DNA from: an uncultured candidate division WWE3 bacterium
GTDB lineage: Bacteria > Patescibacteriota > WWE3 > UBA101185 > UBA10185
Reading direction: 5' to 3'
Length of the DNA: 64,000 bases
Assembly (NCBI GenBank): GCA_938004185.1
Contig: CALKWN010000065.1
Location: 657,247-721,246 of the forward strand
Shown here: piece after piece, positions 22,529 through 32,963 of the stretch
Layout of the letters: every line of letters begins with the position of its first letter
Position numbering within the stretch: position 1 is the stretch's first letter
Notes under the pieces: generated by a model
Database searches by the model: none
What the model saw: the letters and a program-made list of their open reading frames with translations, nothing else
Told to the model about the DNA's origin: nothing
Position numbers and translations under genes: made by a program

Positions 22529-22537
22529 TTATCCACA
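22529..22537 (+). promoter_or_regulatory. DnaA box upstream of comF
   Basis: TTATCCACA, a perfect consensus DnaA-binding site, four bases upstream of the comF ATG. It could let DnaA regulate comF, or be chance. The rest of the gap to 22680 shows nothing else. Confidence 0.45.
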
Positions 22538-22680
22538 ATCCTGTTTTAATCGTTACTACAACAATATTAAATAAGTAGCCCTATAGTTTTAGATAAACGG
22601 TGCCCTGTAGTAATAGTAGGGTTTGGCGTATTTTTGTATAGAGTCGGTTTTCTAGGGAAATTAGGAATATTAAAATTTCA

Positions 22681-23066
22681 TGGTGGAGATGGGGGGAATC
22701 GAACCCCCGTCTTGAGAACTTTTCATACAGCGTCTACAAGCATATTCAAACTTTTCTTAAGTAAGGCGGGTGTTTGAAATACCCTTAAACCTTACTGCAG
22801 GCGAAGTTGTTCGGATTTTTCATCCCCGGCGTATTCGCATCGCCAATACAAACATGCCTCATCCCGGATTTATTAGACCCCGAAAACCCTCCCGGGCAAA
22901 GATATCGGAATCCGCAGCGTTAATAAATTAAGCTGCTACGGCGGCCATTGCTGGTACGCCTACAAATGCGTCTTTATCGGCATTTATTGTTTTGCTAAAT
23001 TTGAGGGTTCAGCTCCCCTGCCTGCAACTGCATAAATTAGGACTCAATCAAATCCTGGGCATCCCC
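22681..23066 (-). ncRNA. ssrA: Transfer-messenger RNA (tmRNA)
   Basis: 386 nt. The tRNA-like ends pair: 5' GGGGATG with 3' CATCTCC, then A and encoded CCA. The T-arm is GGGGGTTCGATTCCCCC. The internal reading frame ends with codons for GVPAMAAVAA then TAA, a typical degradation tag with a small hydrophobic Ala-rich end. Several pseudoknot-forming GC segments follow. It rescues stalled ribosomes together with SmpB, whose gene lies immediately upstream. Confidence 0.95.
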
Positions 23067-23137
23067 TTTTTAAAGTACGGGGCTATTTTACCATATAAAA
23101 AGCGTATTTAAAACTGTGGTTAAAGGAAAAACGGACG

Positions 23138-23602
23138 CTATCGGGACATAATTTCTTTTGATTCACGCTCGAGATCGCGCTGGATTTGTCTGTCTTTTGC
23201 CACAACTTTCTTTTCCCATTCTTTCTTACCTTTTGCAACGGCAAATTCCAGTTTAATGTTTCCGTTTTTTAGCACCAGCGCCAATGGGACGGCAGTTTTT
23301 CCCTTCTCGGAAATGGCCCTTGAGACTTCAGCTATCTCATTTTTGTTCAGTAAAAGCGCTCTACTCCTCTTTTCGTCAGCTTCGGAAATGTCGCGTGACT
23401 GCTTGGAATACCTACCGATATATAAATTTTCGACAAAAAGCCGGCCGTCCTGTCCATTTATATAAGATCCTTCAAAACTCACTTTTCCTTCTCTTATGGC
23501 TTTAACTTCGTAACCTCTCAAGACCAATCCCGCAGTGTAGGTTTCGAGAACCGAAAAGTTGTGCAGAGCCTTCTTATTTTTTGCTATTACATATAATCCC
23601 AT
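23138..23602 (-). CDS. smpB: SsrA-binding protein SmpB
   Basis: Start placed at ATG 23602 (154 aa) because TAAAAT at 23610-23615 ends seven bases before it; an ATG nine bases upstream falls inside that box's spacing. OB-fold hallmarks are NKKALHNFSVLETYTAGLVL, GYEVKAIREGKVSF and the C-terminal basic tail KKVVAKDRQIQRDLERE that occupies the mRNA channel. It delivers tmRNA to the stalled ribosome; the ssrA gene follows on the same strand. Confidence 0.95.
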   Translation of the reverse strand: MGLYVIAKNKKALHNFSVLETYTAGLVLRGYEVKAIREGKVSFEGSYINGQDGRLFVENLYIGRYSKQSRDISEADEKRSRALLLNKNEIAEVSRAISEKGKTAVPLALVLKNGNIKLEFAVAKGKKEWEKKVVAKDRQIQRDLERESKEIMSR

Positions 23603-23646
23603 CAAACTCATTTTATCAGGTTAATGATATAATTTAAGCGAAAGTT

Positions 23647-26600
23647 ATGAGACAAAATCGATTAGTAAAATGCGCTGTTTTTTCATTTTTTATGGTTGTT
23701 GCCGGTGCGTTTTTTGTGCCGGGCAGAGTTTTTGCTGAAGAGTATGTAGACCCCATGTCAATATTTGAACCCGGTACTACCTGTTTAAAACCCGAAGATC
23801 CGAGACTTGCAGTAATCTGCGGCGTTGTTAGAAGTGCGACACCAAGAGACGCGGATGTGTATGAAGGTACTGCAACTAATCCTAATCCCCCGCTTAAAGG
23901 GGTTTCGGTATATATCTACGAATGCTACCCGGATTCCCCGACTTGTAAAAAGAACGGGGCCCTTGCGAATTCTTTTTCATCAACATTTACGGACGAAAAC
24001 GGCTATTACACAATAACGATGCGTAAGGTGGGAAACAATCTTGTTAGATATTTGGCTTTTGTATGCGGGGGTAAGCTTGGCGGGTTGTTTAAAGTACCTT
24101 CGTATGCCAGTTTTAATTTGAACGTTCCGGTTAATTGCCCCGATGTTTCTAATTATTCTGCGCCGGCGGCTTCGTGGGATCCGGTGAATTACTCTACCCT
24201 AAGCTGTGATATTACAAGAACTGACCCCGACAATTTGGATCTTGAACCTTCTTATGAGGGGAAATTCGGAACGGAGTATCAACCGGTAAACGAATATAAT
24301 TTTTGGCTGGAGATTGACGGGGCGGATGGGAGGTATAAGAAGTACTTAGATTGGTTAGGTCTGTACGATCTACTCAATAAACCAACAACTGTTCCGACAA
24401 AAGGCGCCTTCTACCACGAAGATTGCTTTAGAGTTTATAACGGAAATCTGGACTACGAAAATTTGTGTTATTTCCCAAAAGAAGAAAATTTGGACGGCTA
24501 TGAAAAAAGGTTATACAACGACCCCGCTCTCACAACAGCAAACTTTCTCCCCAATATCCCAATAAAAAATTCGCTACTTTTTTTCAAAGATCTGACTGCT
24601 AGACAAGATGTAGTAAACTACGCCCAGAACCCAACAGCTACCGCCCAATTACTACACACAATATTTAGTAACTGTAAGGGAAATGTGTATTTAAGAAATA
24701 GCGGAGGCAGTATAAAAGATGTACTCCCCGAATGCGATGATCTAAAAGCATGTAATTCCGGTATTTCAGAGACCTCTCTTAACTACAGAAACAGGCAATA
24801 CAGCGCCGGGCCCGCGAAGAACCTGGCAAATCCGGCTATCCTACAAGATGAAACAGCATACACACTGGACGATAGTATAAAAAATACTTACGTATGCCAA
24901 AGAATGGGCACTCAATATAAAATTGGGGACATACAACCACCCTGGAGTTACTGCAAAGTCGGTGAATCCAACTGCCCTTATAAACTAGACAAATTATACT
25001 GGAACCCGGAATTTGCTTACTTCTTCGGTGAAAAAGGAACTTCAACTAAGGTCGGGTATGGTTTTGAGGGAAGCAATGATAGTTTTTGGCCACCTGCCTC
25101 CGGAACTAACGAAGTTGTATGGAAACAAAACGAAGAGCGTGCTGGGGTCCCTATAAAAGGCGGCACCTATTACTCTGACAACAATTATGGGTATTCACGA
25201 AACAATGGACTTACTCCGATGATGGCTGGGATAGCAACAACAGAATTGAGCGGATCGGCCTATAACTTAACTTATGTTTTGCAAAGGCCTTTCGAGACTA
25301 ACGAGGATAAATTGATATACGAACAGGGTATTGTAAAGATTGAGGATGCCGGTTCAAACCTAGCGTCCTTTTGCGAAAATTCAAATGTTAACGACCACTA
25401 TAATGTGTTTCCACCCAACGTTGCTGATGCAGCTTATGTAAATACTGATTTTAAAGGTAATGCTGATCATTATTTTGAGTTTGCAGATTCTACAAAAAAT
25501 AAGGGGGAACTTACCCCCACTTCAACCATATTCTATACAACAGCGTCAAAAAACCGCGAGATAGCATTAAAATCACTGGATATCGGCATTTTAGATAGAG
25601 TTGGAAGAGATGTTTTTGACAGCTATCTAACAGCCACATACGGTGGCGGAAAATATGGTGTTTGGGACTTAATTGCAGACCTCATATTCGATCTTTTTTC
25701 TCTAGGAGGCCACGAACACAAATCTTATTTCGACAGAGATGAAGACCATTATAATCTGTCTGTCGCATCGGCTACTTTAAGAGACGATTTAAAATCTACC
25801 TTCTCACTAAGCGAAGAAAACTTTGAACAATTCTTCTTTCTCCCCGACATATCTGACGGAACATTGTTTTACGATGAATGGGGAAAGTGGTTCGACGACT
25901 GTTATCAAAGAAATGAGGTAGACGTCGGAAAAAAATGCTACAACGATTTCGGCGTCACTAACGTACCAACCGCAATAACAAGAACCTGCCGCGTAGAACT
26001 ATGTGAACTTGTAACCCTGAGCAAAAGCATCACATGCGAAGTCGTGAACGGTGTTGTTGTAAGAAATGATGGCGGTGAAAAAATGTCCACTGAACCGTGT
26101 GCTACAACAGGCATAACAGCCGACGCATCGCTTCTTAAAAACGCCATGTACTACTGCGCCACCGAAAAAAAGGATTGTTACGACGGATCTTGGGATAAAG
26201 ATTGCCTGGATTTACGTCTTGATGATGTATTAGAGTGTCCCGATATATCAGAAGATGTTTATTTTCCTGGAGATTACGTAACAGAACCTATTTATATGGG
26301 CGGTATGTGGCTAACGGTAAATAAAGGCATTTGTTCCGTAAAAACGGGCTCTCCTGTATATTGGTATGATTTCCCTATAGATGCCTACGATAAATCTTGT
26401 GAGGTAACCGTAAGCGCCTCCAAAACAAAACCCGGCTGCAATATGCAGGACGCGGGACCTTATCTCTGCGCCGGAAGCACGCACAAAGACGCCAACTTCA
26501 AAGCCACTCAAGAAACATTCAGAATAAACACTACCGACGTTCCGCTCGATAGCACAAAAACGGTAAACAACGAGATATGGAAAAAAATGGCTCACCCATT

Positions 26601-27516
26601 CAGCAGTAAAACCTATGACTCCCTGGCATTTCAATCCGCAAACACTTCGGTAAGTTTAGATACAAATACTAATGTAGCAAGAAATAAAAATAAGGACACC
26701 GTCGCTTTCGGCGGCGCCTCCCCCGAATATAAAATGATATCAGCCCACCCCCTATACACCAACTACTACGACGGAGGGGAGGAGATTTTCTATCACTGCA
26801 TAAACAGCGATGGTTTAAGTAATTACTCAGGAGACTGGAACTGCCCGTTACTGGAAGTGCCCGATCCCGAAATAATAGATTTATTCGACGATAGCGTAAC
26901 AAATAATCTAAAGTCGGCCTGTCAGTTAAATACTTCTGCCAGCTGCATTAGCAGTTACGATACTTCAGGTGTAATGGGGGCATTCAACCCGACATTTATA
27001 AGAGTGCTGGACATGGCAGCCAGTGAGTACGATGTGCCTGCGGCATTAATACTCGCCTATCTTGCTGTAATACATAAACCGGAAATGGCTTTGTATCAAA
27101 ATCTGTTTTCTCTTTCCGGAGATCAGGCGTTATTTGATGCAAGTGCTCCGTGGTATGGAAGGGTGCCCAGATGTGATGACACAAATATCGCTGCTATCGG
27201 ACCGTATGACTGGATTGCGCAGTGGTTCCCCAAAGAAGAGATAGGTCCGGCTTTGGACGAACTTTCTGACGGTAGAAGTGAAACCGCTTCGAGATGTAAT
27301 TTCTTGGATGCTACCTATGCTGCCGCGTATTCATTAAGATCTGTGGGCACTACATGTGAGAGTTATACGTGGGACATTGCGAAAATTTCACTACTCAACC
27401 TAACACTAGGATTCTACAGAACCGAAGATTACAACCCTGACAGCAACCCGGATACCACAACAACAGGAGACTACGTTGTACAAAGAGGGTCTGTGGTTTG
27501 GAATAGCTGTAGATAA
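23647..27516 (+). CDS. Giant secreted Cys-containing protein with transglycosylase-like C-terminus
   Basis: 1289 residues. Signal peptide (VKCAVFSFFMVVAGAFFVPG, cleavage near VFA-E at about 31). Residues ~50-140 resemble a carboxypeptidase-regulatory-like beta sandwich (GVSVYIYECYPD...TDENGYYTITM). The middle ~900 residues have dozens of cysteines and no family I know. From about residue 1117 the sequence FIRVLDMAASEYDVPAALIL, then AYLAVIH, resembles the helical core of lytic transglycosylases, though the catalytic Glu-Ser pair is not obvious. No membrane anchor is visible. It opens the secretion locus and is probably a secreted or surface-assembled component. TATAAT at 23627-23632 gives a short leader. 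Confidence 0.65.
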   Translation: MRQNRLVKCAVFSFFMVVAGAFFVPGRVFAEEYVDPMSIFEPGTTCLKPEDPRLAVICGVVRSATPRDADVYEGTATNPNPPLKGVSVYIYECYPDSPTCKKNGALANSFSSTFTDENGYYTITMRKVGNNLVRYLAFVCGGKLGGLFKVPSYASFNLNVPVNCPDVSNYSAPAASWDPVNYSTLSCDITRTDPDNLDLEPSYEGKFGTEYQPVNEYNFWLEIDGADGRYKKYLDWLGLYDLLNKPTTVPTKGAFYHEDCFRVYNGNLDYENLCYFPKEENLDGYEKRLYNDPALTTANFLPNIPIKNSLLFFKDLTARQDVVNYAQNPTATAQLLHTIFSNCKGNVYLRNSGGSIKDVLPECDDLKACNSGISETSLNYRNRQYSAGPAKNLANPAILQDETAYTLDDSIKNTYVCQRMGTQYKIGDIQPPWSYCKVGESNCPYKLDKLYWNPEFAYFFGEKGTSTKVGYGFEGSNDSFWPPASGTNEVVWKQNEERAGVPIKGGTYYSDNNYGYSRNNGLTPMMAGIATTELSGSAYNLTYVLQRPFETNEDKLIYEQGIVKIEDAGSNLASFCENSNVNDHYNVFPPNVADAAYVNTDFKGNADHYFEFADSTKNKGELTPTSTIFYTTASKNREIALKSLDIGILDRVGRDVFDSYLTATYGGGKYGVWDLIADLIFDLFSLGGHEHKSYFDRDEDHYNLSVASATLRDDLKSTFSLSEENFEQFFFLPDISDGTLFYDEWGKWFDDCYQRNEVDVGKKCYNDFGVTNVPTAITRTCRVELCELVTLSKSITCEVVNGVVVRNDGGEKMSTEPCATTGITADASLLKNAMYYCATEKKDCYDGSWDKDCLDLRLDDVLECPDISEDVYFPGDYVTEPIYMGGMWLTVNKGICSVKTGSPVYWYDFPIDAYDKSCEVTVSASKTKPGCNMQDAGPYLCAGSTHKDANFKATQETFRINTTDVPLDSTKTVNNEIWKKMAHPFSSKTYDSLAFQSANTSVSLDTNTNVARNKNKDTVAFGGASPEYKMISAHPLYTNYYDGGEEIFYHCINSDGLSNYSGDWNCPLLEVPDPEIIDLFDDSVTNNLKSACQLNTSASCISSYDTSGVMGAFNPTFIRVLDMAASEYDVPAALILAYLAVIHKPEMALYQNLFSLSGDQALFDASAPWYGRVPRCDDTNIAAIGPYDWIAQWFPKEEIGPALDELSDGRSETASRCNFLDATYAAAYSLRSVGTTCESYTWDIAKISLLNLTLGFYRTEDYNPDSNPDTTTTGDYVVQRGSVVWNSCR

Positions 27517-27592
27517 CACGGGGTCAAACACAAACTTCCAAGGATACAAACAGTGTGGAAATGTATCGGCAAATTATATCAATGCGGTAATC

Positions 27593-28930
27593 CTATCTCT
27601 TCTTCTGACCGCCGCCCATAAACTCATCGATTCTTTTTTCCATACCGATACCCAAGCCAAAGCAGTAAAGAACGATAAATACCGGAAGTGCTGAGCCGAA
27701 TAACGCCCCTGCGCCGCCTGTTTCAGTAGCATATGCTGTAGCAACCGAGTAAGCGATAATTGTTCCCAGAGGCAATATTATTCCCATCGCAAATAATGTA
27801 AGGACATATTTACCCATTCTCAAAAACCAGGCTTTAAGTTTATCGTCATTACCCGGAACTGCTCCGAGAGCAAATTCTAAAGGAGCGGTTAAGATCGAGA
27901 ATATTATCTTCATGTAAATTACAATTGCTTTGAAGTTAAATATTATTCCTGCGATAAGGAAAATTATGATTATTACCAATATAGCGAGAAGGAAAATAGG
28001 ACCCGTTCCGGCTAACACCAAAAACGGGATCATTAGCGTCCATATCCTTAAAGCAGTGCTAACACTTGTCGGATCAGCACTAGAACCATCTACAGTATTA
28101 AATACATCTGTAAATAGTGTTCCCGCTAAAGCCCAATTACTCTTAAACAACGTCCAGCCTAAACTTCCTAAAGTCGCTCCGATCGGATAGCTAAATGTTA
28201 TTAATACAATAGCGATGACTATTCTGGGCAAAGCATATTGAACGCTTACAACCAATTGCGAATTTATCTTTCTTCTCAAAATAATAATTATTCCGGTATA
28301 AAGCATTATTATTGCCATTAAAGCGTAGGCAAGATTTCTGAAAACTTTCCATGTGTCTAAAATTGCATTAATAAGGGAATGGCCGTAATCAACGGGAGCA
28401 GCAAAAGTTTTATTTACAACCGGTATTCTTGACATTGTGTCGTTGAAGTAAACAGCTAAGTTTGCCGGTAAAGGCTCACGGGTTGTAAACTCACCTGTTA
28501 AATAAGCCGCTCCAAGTAAAGTACCTGAAGCGCGACTTTGAGAATGTCGAACTAACCAGTTATTACTACTTGCGACAGTAGCATTATCGCCAATAATTTG
28601 AGCGCACACATCGTCAGATGTTCCGGAACAGCTGTAAAAATTGTCTGTAGCATCATTCGATGGCAAATTGACCTTGCTGGAAATATAAGTTCCGCAGTTC
28701 ACGGTCTCGGTAAGACCGTAACCTGTGGTGGTACTATATGCCGAAGTCGCAACAGATGTAACAAAATCTTTAGTAGTTAAAGGTATTCCCAAAACATCGC
28801 TTAAAAGGTTTTTATCAAACATCCTCTTCTCTACCTCACACATATCGGCAGCAAAAGATTTTGAAGGAATTAAAAATAAAACAAGAGCAAAAACCGATAG
28901 AGAAAATATAGTTTTGATTGTCTTTTTCAT
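27593..28930 (-). CDS. VirB6/TrbL-like type IV secretion membrane protein
   Basis: 445 residues. A signal peptide (MKKTIKTIFSLSVFALVLFL, cleaved near SFAA) leads to an extracytoplasmic domain of ~160 residues with six cysteines. About seven transmembrane helices follow from residue ~190 (AYALMAIIMLYTGIIIILRR; IVIAIVLITFSYPIGATLG; and a final LFGSALPVFIVLYCFGLGIG). A positively charged end (GGGQKKR) faces the cytoplasm. This layout matches the VirB6-like proteins of patescibacterial type IV secretion/pilus systems, which form the inner-membrane channel. It is divergent from the 1321-residue gene. Confidence 0.72.
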   Translation of the reverse strand: MKKTIKTIFSLSVFALVLFLIPSKSFAADMCEVEKRMFDKNLLSDVLGIPLTTKDFVTSVATSAYSTTTGYGLTETVNCGTYISSKVNLPSNDATDNFYSCSGTSDDVCAQIIGDNATVASSNNWLVRHSQSRASGTLLGAAYLTGEFTTREPLPANLAVYFNDTMSRIPVVNKTFAAPVDYGHSLINAILDTWKVFRNLAYALMAIIMLYTGIIIILRRKINSQLVVSVQYALPRIVIAIVLITFSYPIGATLGSLGWTLFKSNWALAGTLFTDVFNTVDGSSADPTSVSTALRIWTLMIPFLVLAGTGPIFLLAILVIIIIFLIAGIIFNFKAIVIYMKIIFSILTAPLEFALGAVPGNDDKLKAWFLRMGKYVLTLFAMGIILPLGTIIAYSVATAYATETGGAGALFGSALPVFIVLYCFGLGIGMEKRIDEFMGGGQKKR

Positions 28931-28987
28931 GTAAGCCTTTAAATAAATGATTTCCTTTTTGGCACCTAAATTATAGAATACTATTAT

Positions 28988-31900
28988 ATGGTAGACAATC
29001 CCCTATTTCCAGGGTACAAGCCAAGACGAGAAGGTGATTCAACAAACCCGCTTTATCCGGGATATTCGGAAGGTCAGAGACCTTACAGACCGCCGAGAGG
29101 AACTCCCCTAGGAAGTTTTGAATATAATGCCGATTATTGGCTAAAACAAATAGACCAAATGTCTTTTGATTTCGGAAACATTCCTAAATGGTTTTGGGAA
29201 AGATATGAAAATGACTTTAGAGATAATCTTAAAGCTGTATATAGCCCCGAAGCCGTTCCTATTGAACAGCTAGATGACTACGATCAGGATGTTTTTCCGG
29301 GTGTATCTAACGTAAGTCTTACTCTAGACCCCATCGAATGGAAAGACCCCAAAAAAGTGTTAGAATCCACCGCCAAAAGCTGGATAAGGGCGGGCACCGG
29401 TCTGCGCTTTAAAAAAGAGGGCTGGGGATTGGAAGCTTGGCCGGTCGACCTTACAGACTATGACACTAATGTTAGAACTTCGATGTGGAAGGTTGCTTTC
29501 GGACTGCAAGATCCGGCGTCTGATCTGGGAAATGCCGGAGCCGAGGCTGTTGTATCAGCAACCAGAGCCAGAGCAGGAGAAGACACCGGAGGAGATAGAA
29601 TTTTTAGATTCACTGAAGCCGATTATATCGTGGGTCCTTTAAAAGGCTACGAATCTATGGCAAAAAAAGCCGTGGAAGCTCAGAGATATATAAAGGGTGG
29701 GCCTAAACGAGACACAAAACATGATGATTTCGCCGGAGCGATGGTCTCCTCAATAAACGAAGAGTTGAACGGAAAGTACGAATTTGTCTTAGACAAGGTC
29801 TCCGGATACAAGCCTGTATACAAAAAGGATCCTACAACCAACAAAATAACAACGGAAATTGAAACAGACGATAAAGGCTACGAAAAGTATCGAAATCCAC
29901 AGACCGAAAAAGAAGCGTACAAAAAAGCAGTTCTTGTTGATGACGGTAAGGGCCAAGGTGGGAAAGTTGAAAAAGAAATATTTGTAGAATACAGAACAAG
30001 AACGGGTGTTTTTGAGGAACTTTTTGAAAACAAAGATCAAGCAGAAGCTTACAGAAACGCCGCATTAATATTCAAAGAAAAGGAGGATCTGGCCTCGGAT
30101 ATGGCCCATCCTACTATATCGGGAGCTATATCGGGCCCGTTTGGTATTACATCTGCATTAATGCAGAGAAAGCTGGGGAACAAAAACAAAGAAGCTACGA
30201 TGGAAGGTATAGACGTACCCGGGGGCACTAAAACACGCCTGGAAACAAGAATCGATCTACTAAAAGGAAATATAAACGACAGAGTAAAACCGGGTGGAAA
30301 AATTGACAAGATCGTTAAAAACATAAGAGATATAGATCCTGTTTCTGCGGATGCTGTGCAAAAATATGCAGATCAATATAAAAGCTACCTAACTAAAGTT
30401 AAAGAAGCCTTAGATGCCTATGATGGAAACGACACCGCTCTCCTAAACAAACTAAGCAACATCACTGTAAAAGGAAAGTCTCTCACCGGAGGAACTCTAG
30501 GTAACCCCAGCATCCACCGAGAATTCCTAAGGCAAATCGAAAGCGACATACTAATACCCGGAAAAATCACCAGAGTAGATAAAAAATTCCAGATAGGAAC
30601 TTACCTAAAAGATCTTGAACAACGGGCGATGTCCGGAACCAACAAAGCCGGTGAAAAAATTGAACAAATATTCGAGAGAGAAAACCAAGAATACAAAGGC
30701 TTTTTTGCAAATCAGGCCCGAATCGTAGGAGCAAGATTAGAAGTAGATAGAGGCTCTTACGCCATCGAGGAATTCTATGATGCTGTAACACAGGGTAAGT
30801 TCTTAGAAAGATACGTATGGAATAGACTTTCGAAAAAAATGATCGGTTACACTCCCGGAGAACTGGTAAAAAAGGGTCTGGGTAGTGTGGGATACTTCGG
30901 TCTAAACATTGATGACGACGCTATTTCAGACAAACTGAAAAATAATGGTCTGTTCAACAGCATCTTCCGACATAAATTTCAGGTACAAATAGATAATAGC
31001 GAGGGCGTCTTTGATAAATTTAAAGGTGTCAGTGTAATAAAAACCAAGTTCCTAGGAAGCAAGGATCTGGCAGCTGTAGGAACACTCGGCGGAATCTTAA
31101 GCAATGTAAAACATCTTGAAAACGACGATCTCCTTAAACTAATAACGGGCGATGCAAGACTTGTTGATAGCAAAGGTATAAACAAAGATATTGCGTGGGT
31201 CTTGGGTGCTAGTAAAGGAAAAATCGGAGATAACCAAATAGAAAATTTTTGGGACAAAGTACCCGGATTTTGGAAAAAAGACGAACACCATCTAAGAAAT
31301 GTCCAAGAACAAATAGATAACTTTAGAAACTGGCTTATCCTAAACGGCAAAGAGCTCGGAATAACAATAACGGATTTTAAAAACATGAGTGACCCGGACA
31401 GAAAAAAGGTACTCGCACTATTCAACGCACTAAACAAAGAAAACCAATTCTACGGATCACTAAAAATCACAAAAGAATTCTCCGGCGCACTTCAACGCAT
31501 AGGAGTCGGTCTAAATAAACTTCAAGACAAAATTTTCGGCTTCGCCCTATTCCAAAAAACTATAAAGCCTCTTCTGCAAATGAAAAATATTGTTGCAGAA
31601 AAAATATCCGAACTTGTCTCAAAATTTTTAACAGAAATTGCAAAAAAAGGAATTCACGGTTTAACGGGAGGGGCTTCGGTTGTCCTTGACTATTTACTAG
31701 AAAAAGTTTTGAAACCGGCAATCAGATTTGTAGTAAGAAAAGTCGTAGAATTCGGCCAAAACTTTGTAGGTGCTATCGCGCAGGGAAACATAAGTAAAGC
31801 CATGGAGCAGGCTGACAAAGAGCTGGTGGCGGTCACAAAATTTGCGATGTACGTGATTGGTGTTCCGTTAATAGTTATTTACATTCTTGTTTACGGGTTG

Positions 31901-32953
31901 TTCGGCACTGTTTTGAGTTCTATTTCTCCGGTCGATCCTACAAAAGACAATAGCGGCTATGGGGGCTACCCTGCATACGCGGGATTTCCGCAAGGCGAAA
32001 ACAATCTAATAAAAATTGAAAAGGACGTGATAGTAAATGGTGTTACAAATCCGACGGAAAGCATTCCGAATGACCAACTGCCTGTTACAGTAACTTACGT
32101 TCTAAGGATAACCACAAAAGTGGATCTGGCCATGCCTGTAAATTACACGGATATTGTGAGCCGTATATATAGCGACAACGGCAACACAGCGAGTGCCACA
32201 ATAAAAACCTGGACAGACAGCAACCCAGACAGCTATGTAGCCGGCCAAACTACTGAAATTACACTCGACCTTGGAACAATAAATTATAAAGACTCATTAA
32301 TAAAAAATGAATTTACAGTTACTACTCCGGCGTACGAATCTTACACGGAAGATACTGTAAGATTTGTTAGATATTTCAGGATAGGACAACCACCTTCTAA
32401 CATTGATTGTTTCGAAATTACCGGACCGAGTCTAACTACTGCCCTCGAAAATGTAACTTTGGATGCTTTGCTCGAGATTGAGCCTAAAACAGGAATGTTT
32501 CTTAGTAAGTTATGCTCCGGACATACGTGGGAAATTGAATACAACAACAGCATAGACTACTGCGGTTGGGCAGGTACACCCGGCAAGGTTGTGTTTGGAA
32601 GTGGTTGCTCTGCCGCGTATTATTTAAAAGAGGGTGTAATGCCTTACCTGCTTGCACACGAACTGGCTCATAAATACAGGGGTCTTTACAATACCGCTGA
32701 GGCCATTGATGCCAGCATCGCGGGGTTGGATGGGAGAACTCTTCCGACATACGACTTAAATTGTGGGGCCACAGATAACTCACTTTCGGAGGATTTCTCT
32801 GAGACTGTGGGTAATACTGTCAGAATAAACGTGTTCGGGCACTGTGCTTCTTTGATTGTTAGTATGTACCCCGATGCTGCAACTAGATACGAAGACTTCT
32901 GGACCGATTTTTCCGAGCATCGTAATTATGTACAGGAGGTTACATTTAACTAA
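28988..32953 (+). CDS. Giant single-span protein with extracytoplasmic zincin motif
   Basis: 1321 residues. The N-terminus has a repeated motif (NPLFPGYKP and NPLYPGYSE). About 930 mostly helical, charged residues follow without a signal peptide, so they are probably cytoplasmic. One helix spans the membrane at ~952-980 (FAMYVIGVPLIVIYILVYGL). The outer part holds a DUF11-like beta domain (LPVTVTYVLRITTK) and a C-terminal region with the zinc-protease motif HELAHK at ~1223 and a possible third ligand in EDFSETVG about 55 residues later. A peptidase role is plausible. TAGAAT at 28974-28979 lies eight bases before the ATG. Confidence 0.65.
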   Translation: MVDNPLFPGYKPRREGDSTNPLYPGYSEGQRPYRPPRGTPLGSFEYNADYWLKQIDQMSFDFGNIPKWFWERYENDFRDNLKAVYSPEAVPIEQLDDYDQDVFPGVSNVSLTLDPIEWKDPKKVLESTAKSWIRAGTGLRFKKEGWGLEAWPVDLTDYDTNVRTSMWKVAFGLQDPASDLGNAGAEAVVSATRARAGEDTGGDRIFRFTEADYIVGPLKGYESMAKKAVEAQRYIKGGPKRDTKHDDFAGAMVSSINEELNGKYEFVLDKVSGYKPVYKKDPTTNKITTEIETDDKGYEKYRNPQTEKEAYKKAVLVDDGKGQGGKVEKEIFVEYRTRTGVFEELFENKDQAEAYRNAALIFKEKEDLASDMAHPTISGAISGPFGITSALMQRKLGNKNKEATMEGIDVPGGTKTRLETRIDLLKGNINDRVKPGGKIDKIVKNIRDIDPVSADAVQKYADQYKSYLTKVKEALDAYDGNDTALLNKLSNITVKGKSLTGGTLGNPSIHREFLRQIESDILIPGKITRVDKKFQIGTYLKDLEQRAMSGTNKAGEKIEQIFERENQEYKGFFANQARIVGARLEVDRGSYAIEEFYDAVTQGKFLERYVWNRLSKKMIGYTPGELVKKGLGSVGYFGLNIDDDAISDKLKNNGLFNSIFRHKFQVQIDNSEGVFDKFKGVSVIKTKFLGSKDLAAVGTLGGILSNVKHLENDDLLKLITGDARLVDSKGINKDIAWVLGASKGKIGDNQIENFWDKVPGFWKKDEHHLRNVQEQIDNFRNWLILNGKELGITITDFKNMSDPDRKKVLALFNALNKENQFYGSLKITKEFSGALQRIGVGLNKLQDKIFGFALFQKTIKPLLQMKNIVAEKISELVSKFLTEIAKKGIHGLTGGASVVLDYLLEKVLKPAIRFVVRKVVEFGQNFVGAIAQGNISKAMEQADKELVAVTKFAMYVIGVPLIVIYILVYGLFGTVLSSISPVDPTKDNSGYGGYPAYAGFPQGENNLIKIEKDVIVNGVTNPTESIPNDQLPVTVTYVLRITTKVDLAMPVNYTDIVSRIYSDNGNTASATIKTWTDSNPDSYVAGQTTEITLDLGTINYKDSLIKNEFTVTTPAYESYTEDTVRFVRYFRIGQPPSNIDCFEITGPSLTTALENVTLDALLEIEPKTGMFLSKLCSGHTWEIEYNNSIDYCGWAGTPGKVVFGSGCSAAYYLKEGVMPYLLAHELAHKYRGLYNTAEAIDASIAGLDGRTLPTYDLNCGATDNSLSEDFSETVGNTVRINVFGHCASLIVSMYPDAATRYEDFWTDFSEHRNYVQEVTFN

Positions 32954-32963
32954 AATCTAAACT

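Noticed and set aside
29789..31437. Several long antisense frames within the 1321-residue gene
   Set aside because: They lie opposite a continuous gene with good coding character and have no ribosome sites or promoters of their own.
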